Shown one piece after another: positions 12,401-23,300 of a DNA stretch of 64,000 nucleotides. The notes beneath the pieces are model-generated. The model made no database searches and had not been told where the DNA came from. It saw only the letters and a program-made list of their open reading frames with translations. This DNA comes from Lytechinus variegatus (taxonomy: Eukaryota; Echinodermata; Echinoidea; Temnopleuroida; Toxopneustidae). The position numbers and the translations under genes are program-made. The stretch lies in assembly GCF_018143015.1 (NCBI RefSeq), contig NC_054749.1:30352411-30416410 (forward strand). The letters are read 5' to 3'. Position 1 is the first letter of the stretch, and each line of letters begins with the position of its first letter.

Positions 12401-15400
12401 TGGGACTAGTCTTTGTTTTCAGTCACTTAAGAAAATGGCAAACTGGATAAAGGTGAAATACATCCTTAAAAAATGATTGTTTGGAATGACAAGACTAAGA
12501 TTAAAGGAAATATGACTGAAAAATATCCATAGTTCAATCGCTAATTTCATTACTGACAGAACAATAATATGTGTTTTATTAACTTCTGGTCAATATTCCA
12601 ATATGACAAGACTCCCATTTAAGACTAGCGAGCAAATGATGGTGGGGGTTCTGGAATGAAAACAAAAAAAAAAAACTTCTCACAAAAGTCACACACAAAT
12701 CCCAATACACTAACTTTGATGATACAATCACGAGTGTTGCTTAAAGCAACGCACGTGCTCTCTACTGGCTTTGTACAGTCACAGAAATACAACACACACG
12801 ATAAATCCTCAGTCACATGCACACGGCATACACTGCAGGCTCCAACTCCAAGCAGAGAAAGTTTGTCCTCTGCTCAAGTAAATCATTCTGTCAGCTCCAA
12901 ATTCCATGTTTTTTCTATCTCAGTGCTTGGATTCGGCGCTGGCTCCCAAGCCTACTGAACGGCAAGTATCTGTGCATTTGTGTGGGCTTAAAAATACGCC
13001 ACAATGGGGCTTCCTTAGCGTCTCTATTTGATGAAAAGGCCGTCGCTTCCGCGCTCCGCGCGGGGGTGAACCCCCCCTCCCGCACCCACCCCCCAGGAGT
13101 GCCAGCACAAGTCCCCGACATGCGTGATTTTTTTTCTGGCGAGAACGCTGAGGACACCGAGAGCATTTCCAACAATATTTTACCAGTAGCTAAATTTTTT
13201 TTTTTCAATCAATTCAATTTATTCATTTTCTCAGAATAAAAAAAAAATGTACAAGAATGAAATTGACATAACAGAGAAAACTGAAACTACTGAAAAATTT
13301 TCTGAAAACTTGTGAGTTGTAACTCCTAATTAAGTTAAATACATAACAAAATTTAAAGAAAAATACACACAGCATCATCAATCACCAGCACACATACAAG
13401 AGGGACTGGGAAGGGGGTGGGGGTAAATGTAGGAAAAGGCAACAAAAACAAATTTGAATACAAAGTTATGCTTAAAAACATGTGATTTCATGTACAAATC
13501 TAACACAAATCATGCATTCTGCCCAATTTCACATAAGGATACACTTTACACTTTTCATTTGACCTCGGAACAAAAAGTTTTAGATGGAGTCACTCATTGT
13601 TTACCAGGTTTATGAAAGTAGGACAAGTGGTCGCAGAACACAACATATTTTTACTCACAAACTGACTGCTGATATTGAATACCCAAATATTGTGTAGCCG
13701 TTACCTTCATTTGCTCCCTTCCGTAGCTGTTTGTAGTTGAAAGCTTGCTGCACCAGATCAAGAAGAGTCTTAGTAAGTTCAGCATCAGCCAGGGGGTAGG
13801 CTTTGGGATTTACTTCATCAGCCTTTTTTTTGTGTACAAGGAGGAAAAAGGGGGAGGGAAAAAAAATAAAATTTACTGTCATACAATCCCAAGTGAATGC
13901 ATTTCAAACTTTAATCATCTAAAATTCAAAATATTCCACTTGAAGCACCATTCGCAAGCAAAGTTCAAACCGATTCCAACAAATTACCATTTTACATGTT
14001 AAAGCAATCCAAGTCTTCAATATGCCTCTTATATTGGCCTTGTTGGATTTTGCTATATCCTTGCTAAAAAAAGGAAGAAATTTGTTCTCCCTTTGTGCGG
14101 TAATGAGAGACCTCACAATTTTTTAATTAATATGTTGCATCATAACCAAATGTCAAATATACCGGTAATCAAATTTGGACATCATTCCATGAACTAGATC
14201 CTGTGAAAATTGTTGGCCCATTTTTGTGTTGAAATAGTCGATGGAAAAAAATTTGATTTGGCTGAATAAAAATTGTCAATTTTCACTTCCCAATCCAGGC
14301 TGGACTTAATATGAAAAGGACTGATACAAGGTATCTGTTCAAATCATTAAATTTCAGCCCGGAGTACCATTATACATGTGTGTAAAAAGTTCTAAAAAGT
14401 TATGATATTACCATGAACAAAGATTGAGAGATGTAGAAAGTCTAATTTGAGCAATGATAACTAATGAGGCTGAAAGAGGGTCATTTTAATATGTATCAGG
14501 AATTCAGAATAAAGGTGACTAAACTTCTAAGTGACAGATTTAATATTTTCAAATAAAATCTGACAAAAATTGAATCGATTTCAGATATAGATAGCATCGT
14601 CCATTACTTAGGTCAAGGTCAGCCACTACGCTTTATAAACTTTAACATAAAATGTTTCCTGTTGTAGAGCTGTAGTGTAAACAGGGTTCTTGAATAGTGA
14701 CATTTTAGATAAATTGTAATTCACTCTTAATCACCATCTTCTCTGTTAGTGTTAGTCATCAAAATTCCATCATCTTCCACCATATACTCTACATTCTTTC
14801 CAACATACCAGATTCTCTCTTCCATACTTGTGTTCATACATACTTCACTGTAAATAAGTTCTTACTTTCTGATTGGTTCTCTTCCAGACTTAGGTTCATT
14901 AAAGGTCAAGTCTACCCCAGAAATATATTGATTTGAATCAAAGAGAAAAATTAATTAAGAACAATGCTGAAAATTTCATCATCTAGGTCACCCATTCGCT
15001 CCATTCGGACTCCCTGCCAAATGAAGGCAACCCGCTAGCATGCTGTCGTCTTAATTTCTGTGCCAATTCAATGTGGTCAAGTTTTTTGTGCTTGGTTTTT
15101 TTTTATGTCATTTTGAAGAATGTAAATTTGCGAGAAAGTTCATGAACTTCGAACAAAACTACAGATTTCTTTATTTTAGTACATTTTTCGGAGATCCCGC
15201 TTGTCAATGCATGAGTTGGTTCCAAATATTCTGGCATATTTTGAATGATTCGTTTAGCGGTATCTTCGCATTTTCTGGCAGCCGAGTTGATGGTCTATCA
15301 TTGTGACATGTTTGATGTTTCCATAGCTCCTCCGGGCAGCTACAACATATAAACAAACAGTCCCAGGGCAGCATAAAGCCTATTTTTGGCCACTAGTCTT

Positions 15401-16372
15401 GAGTGTACAGTCAATGAGGTACCATTTCTTCTCAAATAAAGTCATAAACAAAATCTATTTTGCTACTTTTTCAGGGAATTTCTGTAACAATTTTTTTTTA
15501 ATGTTTTATGACTTGAAGATTATTTTTATGTGTTTTTTATGACACATTAAGAGCTCTCTCAATTTTGGGGTCCTAGCTGGGCTAAGACTAGTAATGGACA
15601 GGATTTTATTAGTGTTCACATAGGATCAATCATGGGAAAAAACAGAAAAATAAACTTTTTTTTTTCATCTAACTTTTGTTAGAAGTACAAATGTACAGAC
15701 CTGGGCTGCAGCTACATCGGATCACATGGAAAAAAGAAGAAAACTCAACATGAAATCAAATATCAAAACAAAAGAAACAATTTCGTTTGGGCATTATGAC
15801 CACTCCATTCACTGCTTTTCATTTTGTCAGCGGTGGTAACTCCTTTCATCTCCTATTGACTTTGCACACAACTAGCGCATACACACTGACAAACACAAGA
15901 GAGAGAGGCAACTTGTCTTAATTATTTCAGGATAATACAAAGGCCTTCAATTCATTTTCAATTTCAAGACAACAGTAGACAAATCAAATTCAAAAGCAAG
16001 ACCAAATACTTCCAAGATAAAACCTAGGCTACAGTACAGGCCTCATCAAATGTCAACATTTCGGCGTCGTTACAACTTGCATGGTTCGACTAGCAAGTGA
16101 TGACCGTGTCATGAAACAGGCCCTAGCCATTAGTCCATTCCATTATCTGCGTATGCGATTCTTGCCCCCGAACATCCCATGTAACCTATCACGTTTTCGT
16201 GATTCAGTATTAGAATTGCACACGAGATAAATCGCTGAGGTGAGTTTATCGTATTGCCATATAATATTAATTGGTTGTGCAGGATACACAATTTAAACAA
16301 ATAATGCTAAAATTATTAATCAAACATGCGTGAAATGGGTCGTGAATTCGAAATAAGTATGTAACATACCAT
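9421..16372 (-). CDS. SNU13: SNU13 / NHP2L1 (15.5K), K-turn RNA-binding protein, complete
   Basis: Four coding exons on the minus strand: ATG at 16370-16372, then 13705-13822, 10794-10931 and 9421-9545 (stop TAA 9421-9423). All junctions are GT-AG and the joined frame gives 127 aa, against 128 in human. The product is an L7Ae-family protein that binds kink-turns in U4 snRNA and box C/D snoRNAs in the nucleus and nucleolus, nucleating U4/U6.U5 snRNP and C/D snoRNP assembly. Visible signatures are NPKAYPLAD at the N-terminus, the K-turn-contacting [14 protein letters not shown] (residues 35-48), the core [20 protein letters not shown], and [12 protein letters not shown] near the C-terminus. The first coding exon contributes only the initiator ATG. 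Introns hold a MITE and a 1764-bp hAT-like element, with no effect on the frame. Confidence 0.95.
9682..9898. repeat. 146-bp tandem duplication in SNU13 intron 3
   Basis: TCATACACTCTTGTACAG occurs at 9682 and again at 9828, and sequence between and after the copies lines up (GCTGAAATAGCTTAAA at about 9742-9757 and at 9888-9903). A third, partial copy of the unit (AGTCAAACTCTCACACCC) resumes at 10492, after the MITE that begins at 9899. The unit encodes nothing recognisable. Confidence 0.75.
9899..10490. mobile_element. TTAA-flanked MITE, copy 3, in SNU13 intron 3
   Basis: TTAA at 9899-9902 and 10487-10490 encloses a 584-bp element opening AGGTCAAGTCCACC and closing GGTGGACTTGTCCT. The interior closely matches the 4487-5082 copy, including TTGACGATTAGGACCTCCTT and AATGGAATTCCACATGTTCA. 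It sits in the second unit of a tandem duplication whose first unit keeps the unoccupied TTAA at 9753-9756, giving direct evidence for the target duplication. Confidence 0.88.
11379..13158 (+). mobile_element. Non-autonomous hAT-like transposon, copy A (1764 bp), in SNU13 intron 2
   Basis: The element (11387-13150) begins CAGCGTTCTCGCCAG and ends CTGGCGAGAACGCTG, perfect 15-bp inverted termini of hAT type. Flanking octamers are AGTACACC and AGGACACC, an 8-bp duplication with one mismatch. CATGCGTG-type motifs repeat just inside the left end (about 11410, 11427, 11458, 11478, 11490) and once inside the right end (13119), resembling subterminal transposase-binding repeats. Open frames inside reach only about 100-140 codons and resemble no transposase. 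A copy of identical length lies inverted at 52537-54300. Confidence 0.88.
13159..13704. other. SNU13 intron 2 remainder; nothing recognised
   Basis: Between the hAT-like copy and SNU13 exon 2 is AT-rich sequence with long T and A runs near 13195 and 13245. The segment TCAATTCAATTTATTCATTTTC resembles LINE or SINE tails seen elsewhere in such genomes. No exon or RNA gene is supported. Confidence 0.4.
14899..14980. mobile_element. TTAA-MITE 5'-end fragment
   Basis: It opens TTAAAGGTCAAGTCTACCCC and continues through TGATTTGAATCA and GCTGAAAATTTCATC, then breaks off into unrelated sequence. It is a truncated relative of the four longer TTAA-flanked copies and lies in SNU13 intron 1. Confidence 0.65.
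14981..16369. other. SNU13 intron 1 remainder; no gene seen
   Basis: I see no conserved exon, structured RNA or clear transposon boundary here. A 77-codon open frame at 15073-15306 has no recognisable similarity. Confidence 0.4.
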
Positions 16373-16480
16373 ATCAGAGAGTTTCTTGGATTGGCTACGA
16401 TAGAAAAGATGAATTTCGGTCCTCTCGGCGTTGCGCTTCACTGAGGCCTAACGAACTCCACGTGCGTGTACCTATGGAAA
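16373..16480 (-). promoter_or_regulatory. SNU13 5' UTR / promoter-proximal region (inferred)
   Basis: Exon 1 must extend from the ATG into this stretch on the minus strand, since the donor GTATGT follows the ATG directly. The sequence is richer in CpG than its surroundings and includes a CACGTG E-box at 16459-16464. Transcription start position is not determinable. Confidence 0.4.
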
Positions 16481-16689
16481 GCAAATAATGGGGATCGCCG
16501 GATCGATCGGATCATTTTGGATGCATGCTATGGATATGCGTGAAGTCCGAGCTGCTGGGTAAACCCTTCACTCGAGTTGCAGCCTACTCATGCCTTGTGT
16601 ACTATTCAAGCCCTCTTGCTCAGAATTAAATGTTCAGCAAATTTTGTTTGTGCTAGTCTTTACGTGGAGACGCATGCACTTGCTGATCA

Positions 16690-18190
16690 ATCATGGTCTT
16701 TGCCTGCATGCCCCCCCCAGGGGAGGGGGGCAGGCAAAGAAGTGCCCCCCCAGTGGGGGGGGGGGGGGCGGGGGGGGCACTTTCATACTTCCATTCAGTC
16801 ACGAGTGGATACCATGCGCGACCATGAGATCTCAAAAAGCATTTTCCATATTCTGAAACTGCCCCCCCCCGGGCCGGGGGGGGGGGGGGCATTTCCATTG
16901 ACGAGTGGATACCATGCACGACCACTGGGTCTTGAAAAGCACCCTAAACACGTATTTTCCATATTCTGAAAATGCACCTCTTAACAAGTATTGGCGTGTG
17001 AAACCCTATCCTTAACAAGTATTGGAAACAAATACGCAAGTATTCCCAGAACTGAGCCCGTAAACAAGTACAGCGATGTATTTTCCATATTCTAAAAATG
17101 CATGCACCCCTTAACACGTATTGGAAACAAAACGATACTCTTAGCAAGTGTTCCCTGAAATGAACAGAGATATTTTATTGTTATGTCACGCGTCCTTCGG
17201 TTTTACTTTATATAGGCTTTAGACACGGCCATTATTTTGGTTTAGTATACGGCCCCACCACACCTCGCGCAAAACACGTAGTGTTGGGGCAAAAAGGACA
17301 TCCTAAAACATTTTGATTTTGTTTTATCTTCTCCGCATATTTGACCGTAAACACGTATATTTTTCCGACCCTTTTTTCAATATTTTTGTATTTTACACCC
17401 TTATCACGTTATGATTACATACGTGCCCTATAGCTATCTTGAAAAAGACATCCTTTTTACGTTTTTTTTTGGGGGGGGTCGCGCATGGTATCCACTCGTC
17501 AATGTGAAACCCTACCTTAACAAGGCATGATTAATTGGAAACAAAACGATACTATTGGCAAGTATTCCCTGAATTGAACCCCTAAACAAGTACAGCGATA
17601 TTTCAAACACGTCGGTCGTCGGCAGTGGCGTACCTAGGATTTTCCACAGGCGGGGGGGGGGGGGCAAATTGCGTCCGCCAAAAAATTTGACAAGCCCAAA
17701 AAATAGCAAAAAAAAAGGTCTTCAACCACAAATAAAGTATTTCCTACCAGAAAAAATGTTATTTGACAAGCAAAAAAAAAAGTATTCAAGTTGAAAGTAG
17801 TGGGGCCAGGGTACGTCCCTTGCATGGGTTGTAACTCGTCAGGGGGGAGGGCAGTCTGCCCCCCCGTAGGTACGCTAATACGTGGTCGTCGGTTTTACCT
17901 TTACCTACATCATTATAGTACAGCTAAACTCGCGCAAATCGTACTCTGAATACGTAGTGTTGACTCCTGCATGGGGTAAAAAGTACATCTTTTATAAAAA
18001 CATTTTCTTAACACCTTCGCAAATTTGACCCCAAACACGTAGCTTATTTTCTAGCGAAATAGATACCCTTTTTTAAAGTGTTTTTGACACCCTTATTACG
18101 TTACGTACGTCACGTGCCCTATCTTAAAAAAGTCCCTTTTACATGTTTATTTGGTCGCGCATGGTATCTAGTCACAGTGGCCCCCGGGCT
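16690..18190. mobile_element. Cluster of rearranged poly-G hAT-like elements
   Basis: Several partial copies of the 6316-6878 family lie here in mixed orientation. GAGTGGATACCATGCGCGAC or its complement occurs near 16804, 16905 (variant), 17480 and 18152, each beside or near a run of G or C. Interior repeats such as CCCTTAACAAGTATTGG and TACGTACGT recur. Copies are interrupted, for example by a CAGTGGCGTACCTAGG-ended insertion at 17625-17880. It separates the SNU13 and PSMD10 promoters. Only meaningless short frames are present. Confidence 0.65.
17616..17893. mobile_element. Nested MITE with CAGTGGCGTACC end
   Basis: An insertion starting CAGTGGCGTACCTAGG and ending CGTAGGTACGCTAATA interrupts a poly-G family element. 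The host sequence GGTCGTCGG appears on both sides (17616-17624 and about 17884-17892), consistent with a target-site duplication with slight end erosion; uninterrupted host sequence is seen, on the opposite strand, at about 6637-6660. The GCGTACCTA-type terminus fits hAT MITEs. G- and A-runs fill the interior. Confidence 0.6.
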
Positions 18191-20318
18191 CGGGGTGCCT
18201 GCAGACTTAAGTCCGAGCATGGTAGCACCATGGTCGATGGTCCGATCAAGGAGCAAGAAATAGGTCCACTTTACAACCCCGTTTTTGGCCCGGTCAATGA
18301 TTCATGTACCGCGGTTGGGGGGGGGGGGCTTTGGGTGTCATGACCTTGTAAGCCTAATTAAGCCCTTAAGCTGAAATCGCATTATGTGCAAGCCTTATAA
18401 AACCTTAAAATGTGAGTAGCCGTGTACCTCCCAATGTTTTGTGGGTTTTTAAGGGGGGGGGGGGAGAAAGGAGGAGAAAAGAGGATAAAGATGAAGAGAA
18501 AATAATGGAGAAATAAGCTAAACGCAGGCGCGTTTCTAGACTAAACTTTTTTTTTTGGGGGGGGTCTTCTGGGGGCTTGAAATATTTTTGACGTTGTTTT
18601 TTTTTCAATACAATAAAAATTGTGGATAGCCTTATAAACACCAATTAGCTAGTCCCCCTCCTATGAAATTTCTAATATTGTGCGAGGCAGCATAGAGACC
18701 GAGAAAAAAAAAACACATTTTCAAAATACTTGAGAATTTTTCATCCATATTATGCATTAGGGCCTGATCGGTGTAACAGATGTATAGATGCGGGGCATTT
18801 AACAATAGAAAGGGGCGGGGGTACGTAGGACTAAATAGGCAGGAAACTTTTGGTTTAATTGTGTTAATTATTGTACTAATAGAACATGGCGGAAGGGGTT
18901 TTAATATGACACCCCTAAAAAATATTACGAGGGAATTATGTGGTGACCAGGGAGAAAATGTTTTAAGTGAAACCTATAGCATTTGGAGCACTTATATGAT
19001 CTTTTCAAATAAATGTGAGCCGCTGGAATACTCATTCAATTAACATTCATAAAGGCTTCCAAAAACGGCCCAATGCTATACATACCTGTATAACACACCC
19101 AAGGATAGAACACAAAAGTATATGTGGTCTATATATTGAAGACTAGTCAAATCATTCTACATCTAATAAGAATACATGAGACTTACTTTCCATCTTGATT
19201 AGATTAGATGCTCATTTAAGGTGCTTCAGAGCAGACAACAAACTATTATACACATAATGCATGTCTGAACAAATAGTCAATGTCTTAAAAAAAGCACTAG
19301 TGCTTAAGGGGGAGCCGGGGCAATCGCTATGAAAATATTGGGGATGCGGCAAACATATATCGATTTGCCCTGCCCAATAATTTTGACAGAAGGCCATTGC
19401 AAAAAAAAGGGGGGGGGGGTTGTTTGACAAACATCTGAAACCGCTATTGACTTGACATGAAAATACTATACTAAACATACAAAACTGTAAACTTTTCGGT
19501 GAAACTTCACCTGCAAAATCAGCCTCTATCAGAGTGTACATATAGCGACAGAGACATTTTCTAAAGAAAAATATCCTCAAAAGAATGAAAAATTCGGAAA
19601 GCTTTTGGTGACCAAAACACGTCAGGTTTTATTCAAAGTTTATGGCATTTCGTGGTGGGTGAATACATAGGGAGATTAAGTTGCAAGGCAGTCTACTATA
19701 TAGCTTAGCTATTGCAGGAGATTATTGATATTCTGTAGGATATACTCACACTTTAAGAGAGCATTAATGTATTCTTCATTTAGATGATAATTTGCAAGGG
19801 AGCGTTTAGCGACCTAGCGAGAAAATGCATAATTTGAATATTAAAAACTTTTATTTTAGAGCACTGACGACATGAATGAAATAATTATATAGGCCTTCGC
19901 ATATAGGACCTATATATATTTTTTTTTGTGGTCGATTTTTTTTTTGTGGGGGGGGGGGGGGCTTCAGTCCAAAAAGCCGGGGTCTGGGTCGATCAGTTAA
20001 ATCAGGGTATACGGGATACCCCCCCCCTTTCTTTCTAATGAAGGGGTCGCCGCCCCCGGTCCTTTGGTCTTGAAGTAGTGCAAAAAAGTGATAAACTGGC
20101 AGGATGAATTTAAAAGGGGAGAAGAGTCTCAAGGATCACTTTGTTTCCGAGAATTTTGAAAAGCAAAAGCAAGGCATATTGTAAGCTAACTTGAGAAAGA
20201 ATCTATCTCTTTGCGTATCAGACTTCAGTGGCACTTCATATGTGGTGTGAAAACGTCTGCTATTTCAAAACTGCCTTGTCACGTTTGTGTCGAATTTTAG
20301 TTCATATTTACTTTGATT
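18191..20318. other. PSMD10 upstream region; no gene seen
   Basis: The stretch contains several poly-G/poly-C runs (for example near 18316, 18455, 18550, 19945 and 20020) and AT-rich filler. Open frames up to 122 codons (19212-19580, minus) show no recognisable domain. The PSMD10 promoter must lie in its last few hundred bases, but I see no clear TATA or initiator signal. Confidence 0.4.
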
Positions 20319-23300
20319 ATGGCTACAGATGACATTTGGAAGTTGGCATACGAAGGAGACCTCTCCGTGTTGAGAGTGAAATTATCGGAGAATAATTCGC
20401 TGCTCTTGAAATTAGATCAGGTTTGCAAGTATTCCAATTACTTTCACTGTCGTTGATGTGCATGTGTCGCGTCGCGATGTAGTCCCACTTGTTAGATTCC
20501 ATGTAATGTTACTGTTTGTGTTTGGCTATTCAGCTCAGCTCAGCTGGGACAGTGGGAGTGGGAGCCCGTGCCGCGAGGCCGAGCCCGAGTTCAACTTGAG
20601 CTCCCTGAGCTGAGCTAAAGCGGAGGATCAGGAGGAAACTCCGCCGCGCCCGCCGCCGAAGGCTGCTTTGCGATGGCGCGCCGGAGTTTCCTGATTTATT
20701 GCCAAAACCCATGTATGCATGATAGGCTAGATAGTCTTGTACTCATGTAGATCTATGTCTGTCTGACTCTGAGTGTCAACAGCAGCTGGCAGATTTACCA
20801 AACAATGAAACACTTTCTGTTCATGTTGACTTGTCATATATCATTCAGATCATTATCAATTATCATGTATAGTGTAGGTCTATGATAAATCCATCATTTC
20901 TAAGTTCTAACCCAGGAAGCCCAGGACGTCCGTGTAATACCTCGATGATAATTTATATGGATGAAGGTCTATTGTGACATGTCACACAGAATCCTGACAT
21001 CGAGGCACAAAATGGACCCGCAAAAAAGGAATAGTTCTGTCACGATCGTTCTCCTTCTTTCAAAATTGAAAACAAATCGATACCGAGAATGAATGCGACA
21101 TGGAGGTCTAACTTTTCCCTTTTTTTTGAAGGTCCAGTTTCTGCCTCGATGTCAGGATTCTGTATCACAATAGACCTTCATCCATATAATCAAGGTAAGT
21201 GCATAATTGATTTTTCTCCAATTTATTTGGAGTGCTACTGCGACCCCATTCTACTCCATTTTGGAGAATACCCATGTCTGCCTATTATTACACGGACGAG
21301 TCCTGGGCTCCCTGGGTTACATCATTCCATGCAACTATGGCTGTTATCGAATATTGCTAAGAAAATTCTCTGATACTAAATCGCTAAAAATATCTTACCG
21401 ATATCGATAACTATTGACAAGAACATAATCAATACACATTTTTCATGCATTATAATTAGCGATGTCACAGGCCTACTCGCATTACGCGTTGGTCAAAATT
21501 TGCATCTGCTACTGTAGCTGTGCCAAGAATGCTTTAAACTCATATCTATAAAGACTAATCATTTTTAATTTGATTTGTTATCTAGGCCTTTGCATTATAT
21601 TCATTTGTTAAAATAAATCATATGAACTTCGATTAGATATATATATTTTCTACCAATGCTTGAAAATAGATTAATCTCATCCACCATGCAACTCTAACAT
21701 ATTTTAATTTCTTTTCATCCTTAGAATGATCGCATGCTAATTCACTGGGCAGCGTCAGGAGCTAAGTTTGAGGTTGTCCAGTATCTTTTAGAAAATGGAG
21801 CACAAGTTAATGTGAAAGATGATGTAAGTACTTAGAAAGAATCTATATGCTCAGAATAAAATAACAAATATTCTAGTGTGTGCTGTTTAGGGTCTGGTAC
21901 TACTATGTTAGGTACGTCAGACCATTTCTTCCTTCCAGCTTCCATTTTCCATTGTGTTACTGTGTAGAAAGGTTATTTGTACATTTTGGTTTGCTTTTGT
22001 TTGATATAGATCTGCTCAGTTCAGTTTGGTATTTAATTCAGTTCAGTTTTGTATGAATTTCAGTTAGCTTTCTATGTGTTCTTCATCATGTCAGCCACTA
22101 TCATACTCCTCTAGTTATCATCATTCCTTTTATATTCAGATGTGCTCCATCCTCACATCTGGTTCATTGGTTGAACATTCTTCATTACATAATCATATCA
22201 CCCTGGTCATTAACCCTTCCCTCCTCATCCTAGATCTTTCTCATTTGTTTATCAAATTAAGTGGATTTCTTTAATTTCATTGGTTAGCTTTAGGTTGATT
22301 TAAATATTGTTATGTTACCGTGGATGCAATATTTATGTAGGCCGGGAAGGCCAAGTGTATAAGTAGATGGATTTTTCAAATTAAGACACAGATACAGAGA
22401 TCCAGACACTCTCTTTATGTAATTCATTTACCATCTTCATCTCTGTTAATGTTCCTGTTATGTTTGCTGATGTTATGTTCCTGTTGAGTTGCTGGTGTAT
22501 TTGAACTGATATTATTTCATCTCGACAATTATACAAGTAGGTGTTTATTTTCAAACCCTACAATTGTTTGATGTTGAATTCTGCAATTGCCATTGTTCTC
22601 AACAATTGTTGGCCAAATTTTGAGCATATTTCTATTCAGTGCCATTTTTAAAATTTCTTTCATTTTTAGTCTGGTTGGAGTCCTCTGCACATTGCAGCAT
22701 CGGTTGGACATGCAGGTATTGTCTCTGCTCTGATTGGTAATGACGCTGAGATCAATGCAACCAATCATACGGGGCAGACTCCTCTTCATTATTCCTCCTC
22801 AAGAGATAGGGTTGAGGTAAGTATGTGAGAACAAGAAGGATGTGACTCACAGTATGTCACAGTCCAGTTTACTTCCCGTGCACAGCAAGGAGTAGTCCAG
22901 ATTGGACCTTGTTGTTTGGAAGTGCCCTTTTCCGAAGTTAACATAGAGGGCACATGTCTCCCAATCTCTAATCAGCGCCAATCCACTCATCTTCCCTCAG
23001 ATGAGTGGTTTGGTGCTGATTAGAGATTGGGAGACATGTGCCCTCTATGTTAGCTTTGGGAAAGGGCACTTCCAAACAACAAGGTCCAATCTGGACTAAG
23101 CAGGAAGCAGATCCTAAGCTATGAATAAACTTTAAAATTTTTTCAAAATACCTATAGTACTAGTAACTACCCATTTATAAATTCAAGATAGGAGAATATT
23201 CAGGAGAGAATCAATTAAAAAAGGAGAAAATGGGGATGAAGCATAATTCATTCAAGAATAAAAAGTGCACACTTTGTATGATCTGTTAACCACTCCAGCT

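Noticed and set aside
12817..13239. 140-codon open frame overlapping the hAT-like element
   Set aside because: It runs across the element boundary into the intron, ends in homopolymer, and shows no transposase or other domain.
19212..19580. 122-codon minus-strand open frame upstream of PSMD10
   Set aside because: No similarity recognised, contains homopolymer-encoded stretches, and lacks flanking splice or promoter logic.
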